A stretch of 64,000 nucleotides of DNA from Nakazawaea peltata (taxonomy: Eukaryota; Ascomycota; Pichiomycetes; Alaninales; Pachysolenaceae), in contig BCGQ01000003.1 of the NCBI GenBank assembly GCA_001599355.1, positions 1,118,468-1,182,467 on the forward strand. The letters run 5' to 3'. Shown one piece after another: positions 45,297-54,686 of the stretch. Made by a program: the position numbers and the translations under genes. The first letter of the stretch is position 1. Each line of letters starts with the position of its first letter. A model generated the notes under the pieces. It worked only from the letters and a program-made list of their open reading frames with translations. It did no database searches and was not told the origin of the DNA.

Positions 45297-46283
45297 TTAA
45301 TTTTCAGATCTTCTGGACTTCTCTCTTTCCATGTAATTATTCAAAGTGGTCAACAGCTTACCGACACTGTAATTGGATCCAGTTATGGTGAATATTCTTT
45401 CACCTTGATCGTTGTCCTCAGCATCGACAATAATTGTAGCACCAGATCTTCTTCTAACATCTTGGATTCTACTACCACGTTTTCCGATCAACAGGCCTAC
45501 CAAATCCAGAGGGAATCCAACTTTCTCTGTAACCAAGTTAGCCCCGGTGTTACCAGCACCGGAAGGACCAACTTCAGCACCTGATGGGACTCCTCCAGCA
45601 GAAAACCCTTCACCTCTATTTCCCAGATGTGTAGAACGTCTTGGGGTAGGAAAGTAATAGACAATATCTGTAGGTGTTTGGAAGTCCTCTAAAAGACATT
45701 TGGAAATCATCTTGAGCAGTTCGGTGATTTGTTCACTTGTTCCTTGGATTTCAACAATACGCTCTGTGGATTTGTTCAAAGTATCTTTGGAAGCTACTAA
45801 TTTGACGCCAAATTGCTCTTGGATCAGCTTGATACGTACACCTTGCTTACCAATCAAGGCTCCCATCTGGGAATTTGGTACCATCAACCTTAATGAGACG
45901 ACATCTGGAGAAGATGGAGGTGGACATAATGATTTCAATGGGAAAAACGAGTATTGAGGAATGGAAACTCCTTCCTTGTTATTATTAGCGATCAAATTGG
46001 CAGCGAACATTCCAATCAGAGTAGAGACTCCCTCGACGGCTCCACCAACTGTCAAAATACGATCGATGCAACCTTCGATCAACTTGGAAACACCGGCCTT
46101 CACGTTGGTCTGTTCTCTAATGGAAGTGATGGAGTCACCGTTCTTACCGATAATGACACCGGCCTCCTTACCACTGACAAGGATACGGTAGTTAATCAAG
46201 GCGGTGTTCAATTCTAAGCTAACCGGTAACACCTGGACACCATCCAGTACGGGAGCGCTGCTAGCTTCTAATAATTCAGACAT
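45297..46283 (-). CDS. HEK2: Three-KH-domain RNA-binding protein (Hek2/Pbp2-like)
   Basis: 328 residues from ATG 46281-46283. KH1 (~28-98) contains AGVIIGKNGDSITSIR, KH2 (~130-200) MGALIGKQGVRIKLIQ and KH3 (~255-320) IGKRGSRIQDVRRRSG, each with the GxxG loop that grips single-stranded RNA. The KH2 continuation GVKLVASKD....ERIVEIQG is close to yeast Hek2/Khd1, an mRNA-binding protein that represses translation of localised messages such as ASH1. Pbp2 and S. pombe Rnc1 are related alternatives, so the symbol is tentative. The KH3 loop carries CTG at residue 264 (G-CTG-LIGKRG). Ala would reproduce the GALIG of KH2 in the same protein. A Gly/Pro-rich linker separates KH2 and KH3. Confidence 0.82.
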   Translation of the reverse strand: MSELLEASSAPVLDGVQVLPVSLELNTALINYRILVSGKEAGVIIGKNGDSITSIREQTNVKAGVSKLIEGCIDRILTVGGAVEGVSTLIGMFAANLIANNNKEGVSIPQYSFFPLKSLCPPPSSPDVVSLRLMVPNSQMGALIGKQGVRIKLIQEQFGVKLVASKDTLNKSTERIVEIQGTSEQITELLKMISKCLLEDFQTPTDIVYYFPTPRRSTHLGNRGEGFSAGGVPSGAEVGPSGAGNTGANLVTEKVGFPLDLVGLLIGKRGSRIQDVRRRSGATIIVDAEDNDQGERIFTITGSNYSVGKLLTTLNNYMEREKSRRSEN

Positions 46284-46838
46284 AAGGATAGGGTTTGGGG
46301 ATGTGTTATGGGGTATTGAACGGGCGGATAGGGAAAAGTAAAGGTACCAAAGATGTAGTTGTCAGTCAGCGGTTCGATGCGATATGATTTCCCTTAACTC
46401 AGATCTTGTATGGTAACTGTAGATTTATTATATGAGAGGGCGAAAATTCGCTTTCTGCTTCAATTTTCCTCCTAATTCAGGGAGTTGTCGATCCCGGAAT
46501 AGGAAAAGGGCGGCTTTGGATTTCCTAATGAGGAAATATTCTGGATTGGGTTTTCCAAAGTGTGGGATTGTAGGGCGATCGGTAATACTTGGGGGGGAAT
46601 GGAGGGAGTAGACGGAGCAGAAGTAGATGGAGCGGGGTGTGTAGGATTATGATAGAGAGTGTAGGGATTCTGCTATGCGGTGATTGAAAATATCTTAGGC
46701 AAATTTGGGGCTGTACTATTTTCTCTTTTTTTGATGTGTCCCTGTCCCTGTGTACTGTCTGCCCCTTTACTTTAAGTGAGACAAAAAAAGGAGGAGCTTA
46801 AGAAAAAAAAGGAGGAAATTAAAAAAAAAAGTAACACT
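46284..46838. other. Intergenic upstream of the KH gene
   Basis: 555 bp, G-rich on the + strand around 46590-46640. It should hold the KH-gene promoter on the minus strand. A-runs at 46802-46830 on the + strand are the T-run terminator of the minus-strand tRNA-Val. Confidence 0.5.
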
Positions 46839-46912
46839 TGATTTCGCCCAGGATCGAACTGGGGACCTTCTGCGTGTTAAGCAGATGCCATGACCAACTA
46901 GACCACGAAACC
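46839..46912 (-). tRNA. tRNA-Val (AAC), copy 1
   Basis: 74 nt on the minus strand. Acceptor GGTTTCG/CGAAATC with discriminator A, anticodon stem TCTGC/GCAGA with loop TTAACAC (anticodon AAC), T arm CCCAG-TTCGATC-CTGGG. No intron. The T-run corresponding to A's at 46821-46830 ends transcription. Identical over all 74 bases to the plus-strand copy at 47445-47518. Confidence 0.96.
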
Positions 46913-47444
46913 AATTGTATGAGAGAGTTATCTCATTTTCAGTATACATTTCGTAGCAGTGGAGCATTTTAGTATATTCTGATAGCATATTATAGTTTGT
47001 CAGAGAGTAATAATATGCTGATATGGAGATTGAGTTGATATCGTTCTTGAAAATGGTCATATTTGGAAACAAACAATGGATGACACTCTAAGTCAGGTCC
47101 ATCCCCTTAAAACGAATTTTTGAACACCTCAAACGGTTAATTTCTCTTTTTCATTTTATAAATTCATAATCTTTATTCTAATCAAAAGTAATTCTCTAAA
47201 GTGATCCATAAATTTATTTGTTAAATAACATATAATTTATATTTTTATGCTATTGGATGCCGACACGAAGGTACTAGTTCATCTATCACAGTTGAATAAC
47301 ACATAATAGAATTTCTTTTTTTAGATTTCGGACTATTAAAGATCTGTTTCAATCTACTATTCAACACGAATCATCATTAGCAAATAATCAAAATAACAAT
47401 CCCTCAGAATATCTATGCATTTCTTAATTTTCCTTCTATAATTT
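46913..47444. other. AT-rich spacer between divergent tRNA-Val genes
   Basis: 532 bp, strongly AT-rich. No gene or repeat flanks recognised. The identity between the two tRNAs does not extend into this spacer. Confidence 0.5.
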
Positions 47445-47518
47445 GGTTTCGTGGTCTAGTTGGTCATGGCATCTGCTTAACACGCAGAAGGTCCCCAGTT
47501 CGATCCTGGGCGAAATCA
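47445..47518 (+). tRNA. tRNA-Val (AAC), copy 2
   Basis: 74 nt, same sequence as copy 1 in opposite orientation. Anticodon AAC at 47479-47481. A run of T's from 47521 is the Pol III terminator. Confidence 0.96.
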
Positions 47519-47633
47519 AGTTTTTTTTTTTTGCAACCACCCAAATCAAAATCTTTACTCTATCCATTGAAGATACAAATTACACCAAATTACTTGTGAA
47601 CACCTATCAATCATTTCATTAGAATATACATAA

Positions 47634-49091
47634 TCATACCAACTCTAACATCTTATCAACATCACAAATCTTTTCCCGAGGTTTACCTTTCTTAAAACCT
47701 TGATTAAATTCCAGCTTTTCTATGGCTTCCCAACCTTTCCAAGATACGTACTTAACATTTCTTTGCTCCAAGAGTTGTTCAATAGACTCAGAGCCAGGTT
47801 TATCCTCATCTTTGTAGAGACCCAAATCATTAATTATCTCTTCTGCAGTTTGGAAAGCATTCATCATAGTCGACATGATGACACCTTTTGCACCTAAAGA
47901 TATCCAACCGGAACAGTAGAATCCTTGCAAGAATCTGGAGTAATCGGCAGCGTCTACAATACGACCAGCTACATTTCCGATAGTTCCTGTTCTTGGATCG
48001 AATGGAATATTCAAGTCTTCGAACCCAGGTAACAGTGTTCCCTTATAACCAGTAGAAGTAATTAATAACTCAGATTTATATGTGATGGTCTCTTCAGTAT
48101 GGACGACCTTTGGAGCTGAAGTAGGAGACTCCTGTTGAAGTCTGTTCAAAGCAAATGTGGTAGACTCCAATAATGAAGGATCAGTCTTAGATCTATTGAT
48201 TTCTATAGGAGATTTCAAATAATCCAACGACCAAAATTTACGATCTACAGAATTAGAAGACAGGCCAGCTGCTGCCAGTTTATCGTTCAGCTTCAACTGC
48301 TTGTTGATAAGATCATATCTTCTCTTGTGTAATCTTCCCATTTGAGAAATAACAGGCAGGAAAGAATTCAATCTGTCTGGGTGATTGAGGTTGAATGTGA
48401 CCCCATGTTTACTCAACTCTAAAAGTTCACGGAGCTCTTTATTGGTGAAAGAACTCTCCAAAAATCCTCTTCTTGCAACGACTCTTACTCTCTTAACCGA
48501 TGACTCTTCCAATGTCTTAATAGCATTCTCTGTCATATCTGTCAGTTTCCAAAATTCAACTGGTTGTAACAAGGCCCTAGTTACATCTAAGGCAACATTA
48601 CCATTACCAATGATGATAACATCTTCGACCTTGGATAAAGGTGGGTTCAAGTTCTGTAATTCTGGCAACCCATTGTACCAACCTACAAACTTTCTGGCAC
48701 TCATTACACCAGGGGAATCAATACCTTTGATATTCCTCAACCCATCTAAATTATCATCACCACATCCATAACTAAACACCACACAATTGTAGTTCTCTTT
48801 TAACTCTGAGAGAGAGATATCCTTACCAATTTCGACATTGCCAAAAAACTTGAAATTCTTAGCCCCGACTTCCGAATCTACCATCTCTTTGAAAGTATCT
48901 TGACAATTCTTCACCTCTGGATGATCTGGCAGGACTCCGAATCTGGAAAGTCCATATGGAACAGGTAATTTCTCAAAGATGTCCACTTTTAATTGGTCAT
49001 TTTTTTTCAATAATTGGTACAGAGTATAGAATCCTGCTGGTCCAGAGCCAACAACGGCCACTTTAGTACTGAATAAACGTCTACTGAGCAT
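47634..49091 (-). CDS. ARH1: Mitochondrial adrenodoxin (ferredoxin)-NADP+ reductase
   Basis: 485 residues from ATG 49089-49091. A longer in-frame form starts with TTG and is not expected. A short basic presequence (MLSRRLFSTK) leads into the FAD-binding VAVVGSGPAGFYT (11-23), then PYGLSRFGV-x-PDHPEVKN (46-62), the NADPH-binding IIGNGNVALDV (160-170), arginine-rich VRVVARRG, and the C-terminal FAD contact GWISLGAKGVI. Known role: passes electrons from NADPH to mitochondrial ferredoxin (Yah1) for Fe-S cluster and heme A synthesis. In this essential, highly conserved enzyme residues 24 and 54 are encoded by CTG where the family has Ala (FYTA and GVAPDHPE), which is the best single evidence for CUG = Ala. 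Length and motifs are otherwise normal. Confidence 0.96.
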   Translation of the reverse strand: MLSRRLFSTKVAVVGSGPAGFYTLYQLLKKNDQLKVDIFEKLPVPYGLSRFGVLPDHPEVKNCQDTFKEMVDSEVGAKNFKFFGNVEIGKDISLSELKENYNCVVFSYGCGDDNLDGLRNIKGIDSPGVMSARKFVGWYNGLPELQNLNPPLSKVEDVIIIGNGNVALDVTRALLQPVEFWKLTDMTENAIKTLEESSVKRVRVVARRGFLESSFTNKELRELLELSKHGVTFNLNHPDRLNSFLPVISQMGRLHKRRYDLINKQLKLNDKLAAAGLSSNSVDRKFWSLDYLKSPIEINRSKTDPSLLESTTFALNRLQQESPTSAPKVVHTEETITYKSELLITSTGYKGTLLPGFEDLNIPFDPRTGTIGNVAGRIVDAADYSRFLQGFYCSGWISLGAKGVIMSTMMNAFQTAEEIINDLGLYKDEDKPGSESIEQLLEQRNVKYVSWKGWEAIEKLEFNQGFKKGKPREKICDVDKMLELV

Positions 49092-49242
49092 TTCCCCCCC
49101 TATAAACTTGGTAGAATCTCGAACCTTTTGATGAACAAAAGGCAATCACCGGAGTTTGAGATGGGGGCACCGAGGGTGAGGGGAGTTTTCCGAGGGTGAA
49201 AAATCACGTGATAAGAATCGAGAAAAAAATAAGAGTAATGTA

Positions 49243-51999
49243 TTAAAATTCAGATATATCGAGAGGGTTAGGCAGTTCGAGATTATAACTCAAAACGACA
49301 CCATTAATGAAACTAACAAAGATGATATAACGAGGTAAAGCTCCAGGAATTCGACAGCTAGTCAACCCGACTATACTACGAGATTGTCTTTCGACGACTC
49401 CTCGGTACTGATGAGACAAGTTAGGGAACAGATGTTCTAAACGCATGGAGTGACATCCGCGAAATGTGCAAAGTCTGAATACGTTTACTAAACCCAGTTG
49501 AGTAGCCAGAACGATACAATTCAACTCGGGAATGAAATTAATCAACGAAAGCCTATTTGAATAGGCATCTAATTCCACATGATCTCTCATGAAATCAATT
49601 CCGTAGATGTGTTTAGAGGTAGACAGGACACATAGTAAGCGCTCGGTATTCACGAGACCAATAGCAGAAGCAGTAGTTACACATAAAAACTTGTTATTCT
49701 GTTTCGTAGTAACTACAGGTTCCCAGTACTGCTTCTCATTCAAAGACCGGTGCATTTTTATCCTGGATCTTTTCTTTTCCAAATAATATGAGTCAAACAT
49801 CTTTCTAATCCTTCTATATCTATCAGATAGAGTATTGAATTTGATTTTTGTTTGCTGATCACTTGATTTCAGGACCAAGAAAGGCATCTCAATTTCAAAT
49901 CTCATGATTTTTGCAGCCCAACCGAGATCTGAAGTCACACAAGGATCAGATTCAGTGTCAAGGGCTTCATTTAGCTTTTGAGCAAATTCTGTGAATTTCT
50001 TCAGCGAGTCCAAGCCAGATGAACCAAAAGAAGATTTGAAGTCAACTCCCATTTGCTCAAAGGAATCTACAGGCTTAAAGTATTTACCATCTATATAATT
50101 GGTAGTCCATACATCGTCGCTGAGGAGTGTTCTGGAGATGACTCTAGGAGCTGATTCAAAAGTGAAGCGTTGATCTCCCGCGAGCCATTTCTCTCCTTCA
50201 TTGACTACTTCCTCTTCGACATCTATGGATATACAACCACCCAGAGGAATGTTAGGAGTGTCTCTGAAAGGTCCATTCAAGAGAGCCATTTTGAATTCGA
50301 ATGTCACTAACTCACAACTAATGGAGACACATGAAATTTGAATTTTCCACGATGAAAGTTTTGAAGCCTCTTCACGTGCGGTGATGTTTTGATCTTTAAT
50401 GAAACAAATGTCTGGAATATTATGCAACAAAGTATGAGTGTCACGGAAATAAAAACGGTTCTGTCCCGGGTCCAAATAGAACATCGTGATAGCCTGACTA
50501 TTGTCAGAAACGGCTATCAAGTTGAACTCATTATAAAAATCGATAGACCAACAAGAACGAGTGACTTTTATGAACAAATCAGGTTGAATCTTGTACCCAT
50601 AAAGTCCATTATTGAGCATACGTTGTCGTACAAGATGGTCATATTTAGGTATTTCCAATAAAAGTTGATCAATATACCATATAAGTACTCTTGCGTCATC
50701 AGTAGTGACCAGAATTACCTCTCGATCGTTGAATATCCCCCATTTCATATAATTAATCGTAAAAGGTGAGTAAGGTGAGGTAGCCCTATCTCTATCTCTG
50801 GGAGTCATGGTATTTGGCTTGGTATCAAATCGTAATAATGATGAAGGATCAAGTATCAGACCTTCTCCTAAACGGAAACAAGACACATAAGAGTTAGACA
50901 GATGGAAAAACAACTGATATTTGTTGGAGAAGCAACTCAAATTGTTCTTGTATTTTATTCCAAATGGAGCAATGAGAGAGGATTGACCAATATATTCCAA
51001 TTTGAGACAGTCACGATAGTTTCCAGGGTTATATGCTGCGATAGAGAGATCGGTATCAGAGGCGATAGAAGCCTCAGGGGAAGTTATAGGAGGCGGAACC
51101 ATTTTGGGCTCCCAAAATTCATAAGATTCATTCAGAGTCTTTGGCAATCTCAGGTCTGCTGAATTGGTCAGTTGAGGTTCATCAGGATCCACCATTGGTT
51201 CCCCAACCTTAACATAGGCATATCCAGTATCATCATTACCAACAACGTCGATAGCCGACATCCTTCTACCTGTAGAAGAGACGTTTTGATTGGAGCTCCT
51301 CTGTCTGGCAGCATTGACCCAGATATCGACACCATCATAGAACTCGTCCAAATCTTCATGTATTTCATATTCATCGTATCTCCCAGTTTCGTCTTCATAT
51401 AAATACTCATAATCATCGTCATCATCATAGTGGTAATTATCAGACTCATTACTGTCGACTGTATGATCATGGTCGGGATCGTGATCCAGATGGTGATCCA
51501 TATCGTGGTCCAGCCCAGACCCTGATCCCAAATTTGAGGCTAAATTCAGTGCCAAATGCAGTGCCAGGGCTAACTCCAGAGCCTGCTCCGAAGACCTATC
51601 CCCGGCCCGATCGAAATCCGCCAGTAATAAATGATCCACAATAACACCCAATTCACCCATCTGAGATTTATCTGTGGCATCGTAAGAAGTGCCGTCTCTC
51701 ATACGTTGAACGCCGGAAAGGTTCAAAAACCGCTCGAATCTGCGGCGGTGGTCCAGGTCTTGGCTCTTCACAGCAAAGCGCCGTATCCGCTCGTCACTGT
51801 TCATAGGCTGTTGGTTCGAATTGACAATGTACAAGGAATTGGTGGTAGACGGCGGAGAAGGCAGTTGAGAAGAGGCACTATCGAAGGGGGAGGTGGGGTC
51901 TTGCAAAGGAGTGGCGAACTCCACATCTCTGGATCGCTGACCCAGTGCCCGCACCTGTTGAAGTAGCTCGATCGCAGGGTCCATTGGTTTCTGTTCCAT
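49243..51999 (-). CDS. CRT10: CRT10-like WD-repeat-type protein
   Basis: 918 residues from ATG 51997-51999. The disordered N-terminal third contains an Ala-rich helix (~139-158, several CTG codons) followed by a striking His/Asp then Asp/Tyr/Glu-rich acidic stretch (~163-222). The remaining two thirds look like beta-propeller blades, for example KWGIFNDREVILVTTDDARVL followed by SCWSIDFYNEFNLIAVSDNSQ with HNIPDICFI, a segment resembling S. cerevisiae Crt10 (YOL063C). Known role of Crt10: regulator of ribonucleotide-reductase gene expression, interacting with the Rtt101-Mms1 ubiquitin-ligase module. The assignment rests on the core motif similarity and size and is not certain. It shares a 272-bp divergent promoter with the fRMsr gene. 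Confidence 0.65.
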   Translation of the reverse strand: MEQKPMDPAIELLQQVRALGQRSRDVEFATPLQDPTSPFDSASSQLPSPPSTTNSLYIVNSNQQPMNSDERIRRFAVKSQDLDHRRRFERFLNLSGVQRMRDGTSYDATDKSQMGELGVIVDHLLLADFDRAGDRSSEQALELALALHLALNLASNLGSGSGLDHDMDHHLDHDPDHDHTVDSNESDNYHYDDDDDYEYLYEDETGRYDEYEIHEDLDEFYDGVDIWVNAARQRSSNQNVSSTGRRMSAIDVVGNDDTGYAYVKVGEPMVDPDEPQLTNSADLRLPKTLNESYEFWEPKMVPPPITSPEASIASDTDLSIAAYNPGNYRDCLKLEYIGQSSLIAPFGIKYKNNLSCFSNKYQLFFHLSNSYVSCFRLGEGLILDPSSLLRFDTKPNTMTPRDRDRATSPYSPFTINYMKWGIFNDREVILVTTDDARVLIWYIDQLLLEIPKYDHLVRQRMLNNGLYGYKIQPDLFIKVTRSCWSIDFYNEFNLIAVSDNSQAITMFYLDPGQNRFYFRDTHTLLHNIPDICFIKDQNITAREEASKLSSWKIQISCVSISCELVTFEFKMALLNGPFRDTPNIPLGGCISIDVEEEVVNEGEKWLAGDQRFTFESAPRVISRTLLSDDVWTTNYIDGKYFKPVDSFEQMGVDFKSSFGSSGLDSLKKFTEFAQKLNEALDTESDPCVTSDLGWAAKIMRFEIEMPFLVLKSSDQQTKIKFNTLSDRYRRIRKMFDSYYLEKKRSRIKMHRSLNEKQYWEPVVTTKQNNKFLCVTTASAIGLVNTERLLCVLSTSKHIYGIDFMRDHVELDAYSNRLSLINFIPELNCIVLATQLGLVNVFRLCTFRGCHSMRLEHLFPNLSHQYRGVVERQSRSIVGLTSCRIPGALPRYIIFVSFINGVVLSYNLELPNPLDISEF

Positions 52000-52271
52000 C
52001 CCACTGTCTGATTACCCCTGAGTGCTCATCAACTACGGCGCTAAACTCTTCCCTTAAATTTAAACGGGTTATCTGCGCGCGTCAGCTCAGGAAAAACTAA
52101 AAACTCGAGCTAAGTGAAATCCGAGGGTAGAGGGCACCCTCGGTCGCTCAAGGAAAATCAAAAACTCGCGCAGAGCCTGAGTGGAAAGTCCTCGGCATCG
52201 CAGAAGTGAAAAAGTTAGCGGGTTCGAAGAGAGCCTGGGGCAAGAGACTCATCTCACAAGACATACACGAA

Positions 52272-52814
52272 ATGGGAGAAGAGAAACACCATGCTGAATA
52301 TTCCTCTTTTGGGGAGAAGGCCAGTAAAGAAGAGGTCTTAGAACAAGTAGTAAGCTCTTATGTGGCTTTGGCCGAAGGTCAGACCAACTGGGTTTGTAAT
52401 TTGGCTAATGCCTCATCATTGATGTGGCACGCTTACCATTCTTTGGGGGTACCCGTGAATTGGGCTGGATTTTATGTGAATGACCCGGATGATAAGTCGG
52501 GAAGTCAGTTGATTTTGGGCCCATTCCAAGGTAAAGTCGCCTGTCAGACCATTTTATACGGTAAGGGAGTCTGTGGAACAGCAGCTCTGGATAAAAAAAC
52601 ACAGGTCGTCCCGGACGTAGAGTTATTCCCGGGCCATATCGCCTGTGATGGAGAAACTCAAAGTGAGATTGTAGTTCCTATCTTGAGTGACAAGGATGGT
52701 TCATGTTTGGGTGTCTTAGATATCGACTGTCTTGCTAAGGGGGGTTTCGATGAGATCGATAAGAAGTTCTTGGAGCAGTTGGCTCTGCAGATTTCGTCTA
52801 CTTGTAAATGGTGA
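52272..52814 (+). CDS. YKL069W: Free methionine-(R)-sulfoxide reductase (fRMsr), GAF-domain
   Basis: 180 residues from ATG 52272, the exact length of the S. cerevisiae enzyme. An upstream in-frame GTG would add 22 residues and has no support. The single GAF domain shows WVCNLANASSLMWHAY, NWAGFYV, LGPFQGKVAC, GVCGTAA, VVPDVELFPGHIACDGETQSEIVVPI and GVLDIDC. The three redox cysteines C91, C101 and C125 fall at the same residue numbers as in yeast. Known reaction: reduces free Met-(R)-sulfoxide using thioredoxin, protecting against oxidative stress in the cytosol. Residue 106 is encoded by CTG just after GTAA, where relatives have Ser or Ala. Confidence 0.96.
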   Translation: MGEEKHHAEYSSFGEKASKEEVLEQVVSSYVALAEGQTNWVCNLANASSLMWHAYHSLGVPVNWAGFYVNDPDDKSGSQLILGPFQGKVACQTILYGKGVCGTAALDKKTQVVPDVELFPGHIACDGETQSEIVVPILSDKDGSCLGVLDIDCLAKGGFDEIDKKFLEQLALQISSTCKW

Positions 52815-52878
52815 ATATTAAGATTAATTATATTTTAGGTAGTATATTATGTAGATGTAGTATGTAAATAAATATGAA

Positions 52879-54309
52879 TTACAGCTCCGACCATCCATAA
52901 GGACTACGATGTCTTAACAGCTTACCATACTTGAAAAATACGAATGGCAGAGGTATTAAAGCTAACGAGAGGAACAGTAATAAAGTAGTAGCCCATTGAA
53001 CACCCATCTTCTCGTACATTTGGTAAGTGAAAAGAGGGAAAAGACCCAGCATATAACAACGGACTAAAGTATTCAGTGCCATGGCACTGGCCAGATATAA
53101 TCTGTACAGATCGACCGTATAATTTAATACACCGGTGAAGATTAAAGAAGTACCCAATCCATAAAGAGTAGCTCCCACTTCTGCCCCAATCCAATGGACA
53201 TTAGGGTAAGATGTCCAGGCAATGATGAATAATCCAATAGTACAAGATATACTTCCAAACATAGCTAATGGTAAGCGGAATTCAGGCTCCAGAACACCAT
53301 CATTACGACGTACTTGGTAAAGATATAATTGCTGAACAAGAGGGATCGCAATGACAGTTGCTAACATTCCAACAACTAATCCCAAGAAAGACAACCCTTG
53401 GGCCAAAAGTCCAAAGTTGTAAACATTTTTAAATATATAAGGAAACAGGACGAAGAACATGTAGATGATCAGTAAAACTAAACCTGAATAGAAACATAAA
53501 ACGTCCATCATTGGATCTTTCAGTAATAACAAAATAGGTCTTTTGGAGGACAAAATAGTAGATTGGAAAAAGGTCAACTGACGTTCACGTTCAACTGGAG
53601 CATACCAATCATCTTCTCCGGTCTCTTTTCTTAATCTAACCAGTTTTCTTTTCAATAAAATTGGTCTATAAGTTTCAGGGACGAAAAAGAAGATTAAAAC
53701 AAGCATCACAAAAGTGAAAATTAACATGACATGGAATGTCCATCTCCAATGAATTGAAACATTGATCAGAGCAGCTACAAGAGGACCTAAAGAAGGGGCC
53801 AAAAATGGAGTCAAAGAAAAGACTAACATTGGAGACCCAATTTTCTCTTTAGGGAAGACATCGGCAATAGCTCCACTCAGCACAGTCATGAAAGCAGACC
53901 CACTGAAAGCCGTCATAAATCTCCCAAACAATATAGATCCATAGTTATCACTGAAACTTGAAAGAAATTGGAACAGAAATGCAAAACCTAACCCCCCCAA
54001 AAATGTCACTTTTCTACCATAATATTCACTCATCGGGGCTAAAAATAAGGGCCCTGTCCCGAGTCCCATGACGTACAAAGATATACCCAAGACACTGACC
54101 TCTCTGGAGACATTGAAATGCTCCTCGATATGCTCCGATGCCATTGACCAAACACTAGAAATCATCGTCACGTCAAACAGCGTCCCCGAAACAATCAATG
54201 TGATGGCCCATTTGTGGAGACTCGAAAGTTTCATAGGGTCCTCACCCTGATCTAGTTGGACCTCCCTTCCGGAAGGCGTCTTCTCTAAATTATTCTCCAA
54301 TGAACTCAT
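52879..54309 (-). CDS. DHA1-family MFS transporter (12-TM drug/polyamine type)
   Basis: 476 residues from ATG 54307-54309. About 45 polar residues precede 12 helices with the DHA1 pattern: WAITLIVSGTLFDVTMISS (TM1), PLFLAPMSEYYGRKVTFLGG (motif A between TM2 and TM3), FGRFMTAFSGSAF (TM4), FLAPSLGPLV (antiporter motif C) and HWRWTFHVML. The central loop carries FFFVPETYRPILLKRK, the PETY motif of fungal DHA1 pumps (TPO, FLR1, YHK8 relatives). Known role of the family: proton antiport of drugs, polyamines or organic acids at the plasma membrane. The substrate is not predictable. This protein is unrelated in detail to the DHA2 array. It converges on the fRMsr gene with a 64-bp gap. Confidence 0.9.
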   Translation of the reverse strand: MSSLENNLEKTPSGREVQLDQGEDPMKLSSLHKWAITLIVSGTLFDVTMISSVWSMASEHIEEHFNVSREVSVLGISLYVMGLGTGPLFLAPMSEYYGRKVTFLGGLGFAFLFQFLSSFSDNYGSILFGRFMTAFSGSAFMTVLSGAIADVFPKEKIGSPMLVFSLTPFLAPSLGPLVAALINVSIHWRWTFHVMLIFTFVMLVLIFFFVPETYRPILLKRKLVRLRKETGEDDWYAPVERERQLTFFQSTILSSKRPILLLLKDPMMDVLCFYSGLVLLIIYMFFVLFPYIFKNVYNFGLLAQGLSFLGLVVGMLATVIAIPLVQQLYLYQVRRNDGVLEPEFRLPLAMFGSISCTIGLFIIAWTSYPNVHWIGAEVGATLYGLGTSLIFTGVLNYTVDLYRLYLASAMALNTLVRCYMLGLFPLFTYQMYEKMGVQWATTLLLFLSLALIPLPFVFFKYGKLLRHRSPYGWSEL

Positions 54310-54686
54310 CGTTGTCTATACCATTTCTCCAGTTCTATCGGCCTAGAGGTGATCCCACTATTTATACTCATTGCTATATTATCAGCCCTATTCTTGACTT
54401 GAAGCCCCCCTAGTAATCCCGCAAGAGCTTTTTCGGAACTAAGTCCGAGGGCTCCCATTAGATGCGCGGAAATAAAGCTTAAATCCATCAAATTTAAAGA
54501 GTGGGCTGCGAATTACTAAAAGGGATCTTTTTCGTACTGTGCGGCTGGATCAGGAAGGGGGACGTTGAAACGGTTGGATTACTAAAGTTGATGAGGAAAC
54601 GGTGGAAATTCGGATTTAGTGTTATAGAGTCTGTGGTGACTCATACAAGGTATCGAAAGTTGAAATTCGTATCATTATTATGTAGA
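54310..54686. other. Intergenic upstream of the DHA1 transporter
   Basis: 377 bp between two minus-strand genes. It presumably holds the transporter promoter and the 3' UTR of the next gene. No feature recognised. Confidence 0.45.

Noticed and set aside
43124-46838. Retroelement or LTR remnants next to the tRNA-Val genes and at the array borders
   Set aside because: Looked for because yeast tRNA flanks often carry them. No terminal repeats or element-like coding sequence were seen.
49092-49145. Upstream TTG/GTG starts for ARH1, several array genes, the kinase, F-box and other genes
   Set aside because: Yeast nuclear genes almost always start at ATG. In each case an in-frame ATG gives the family's normal N-terminus.
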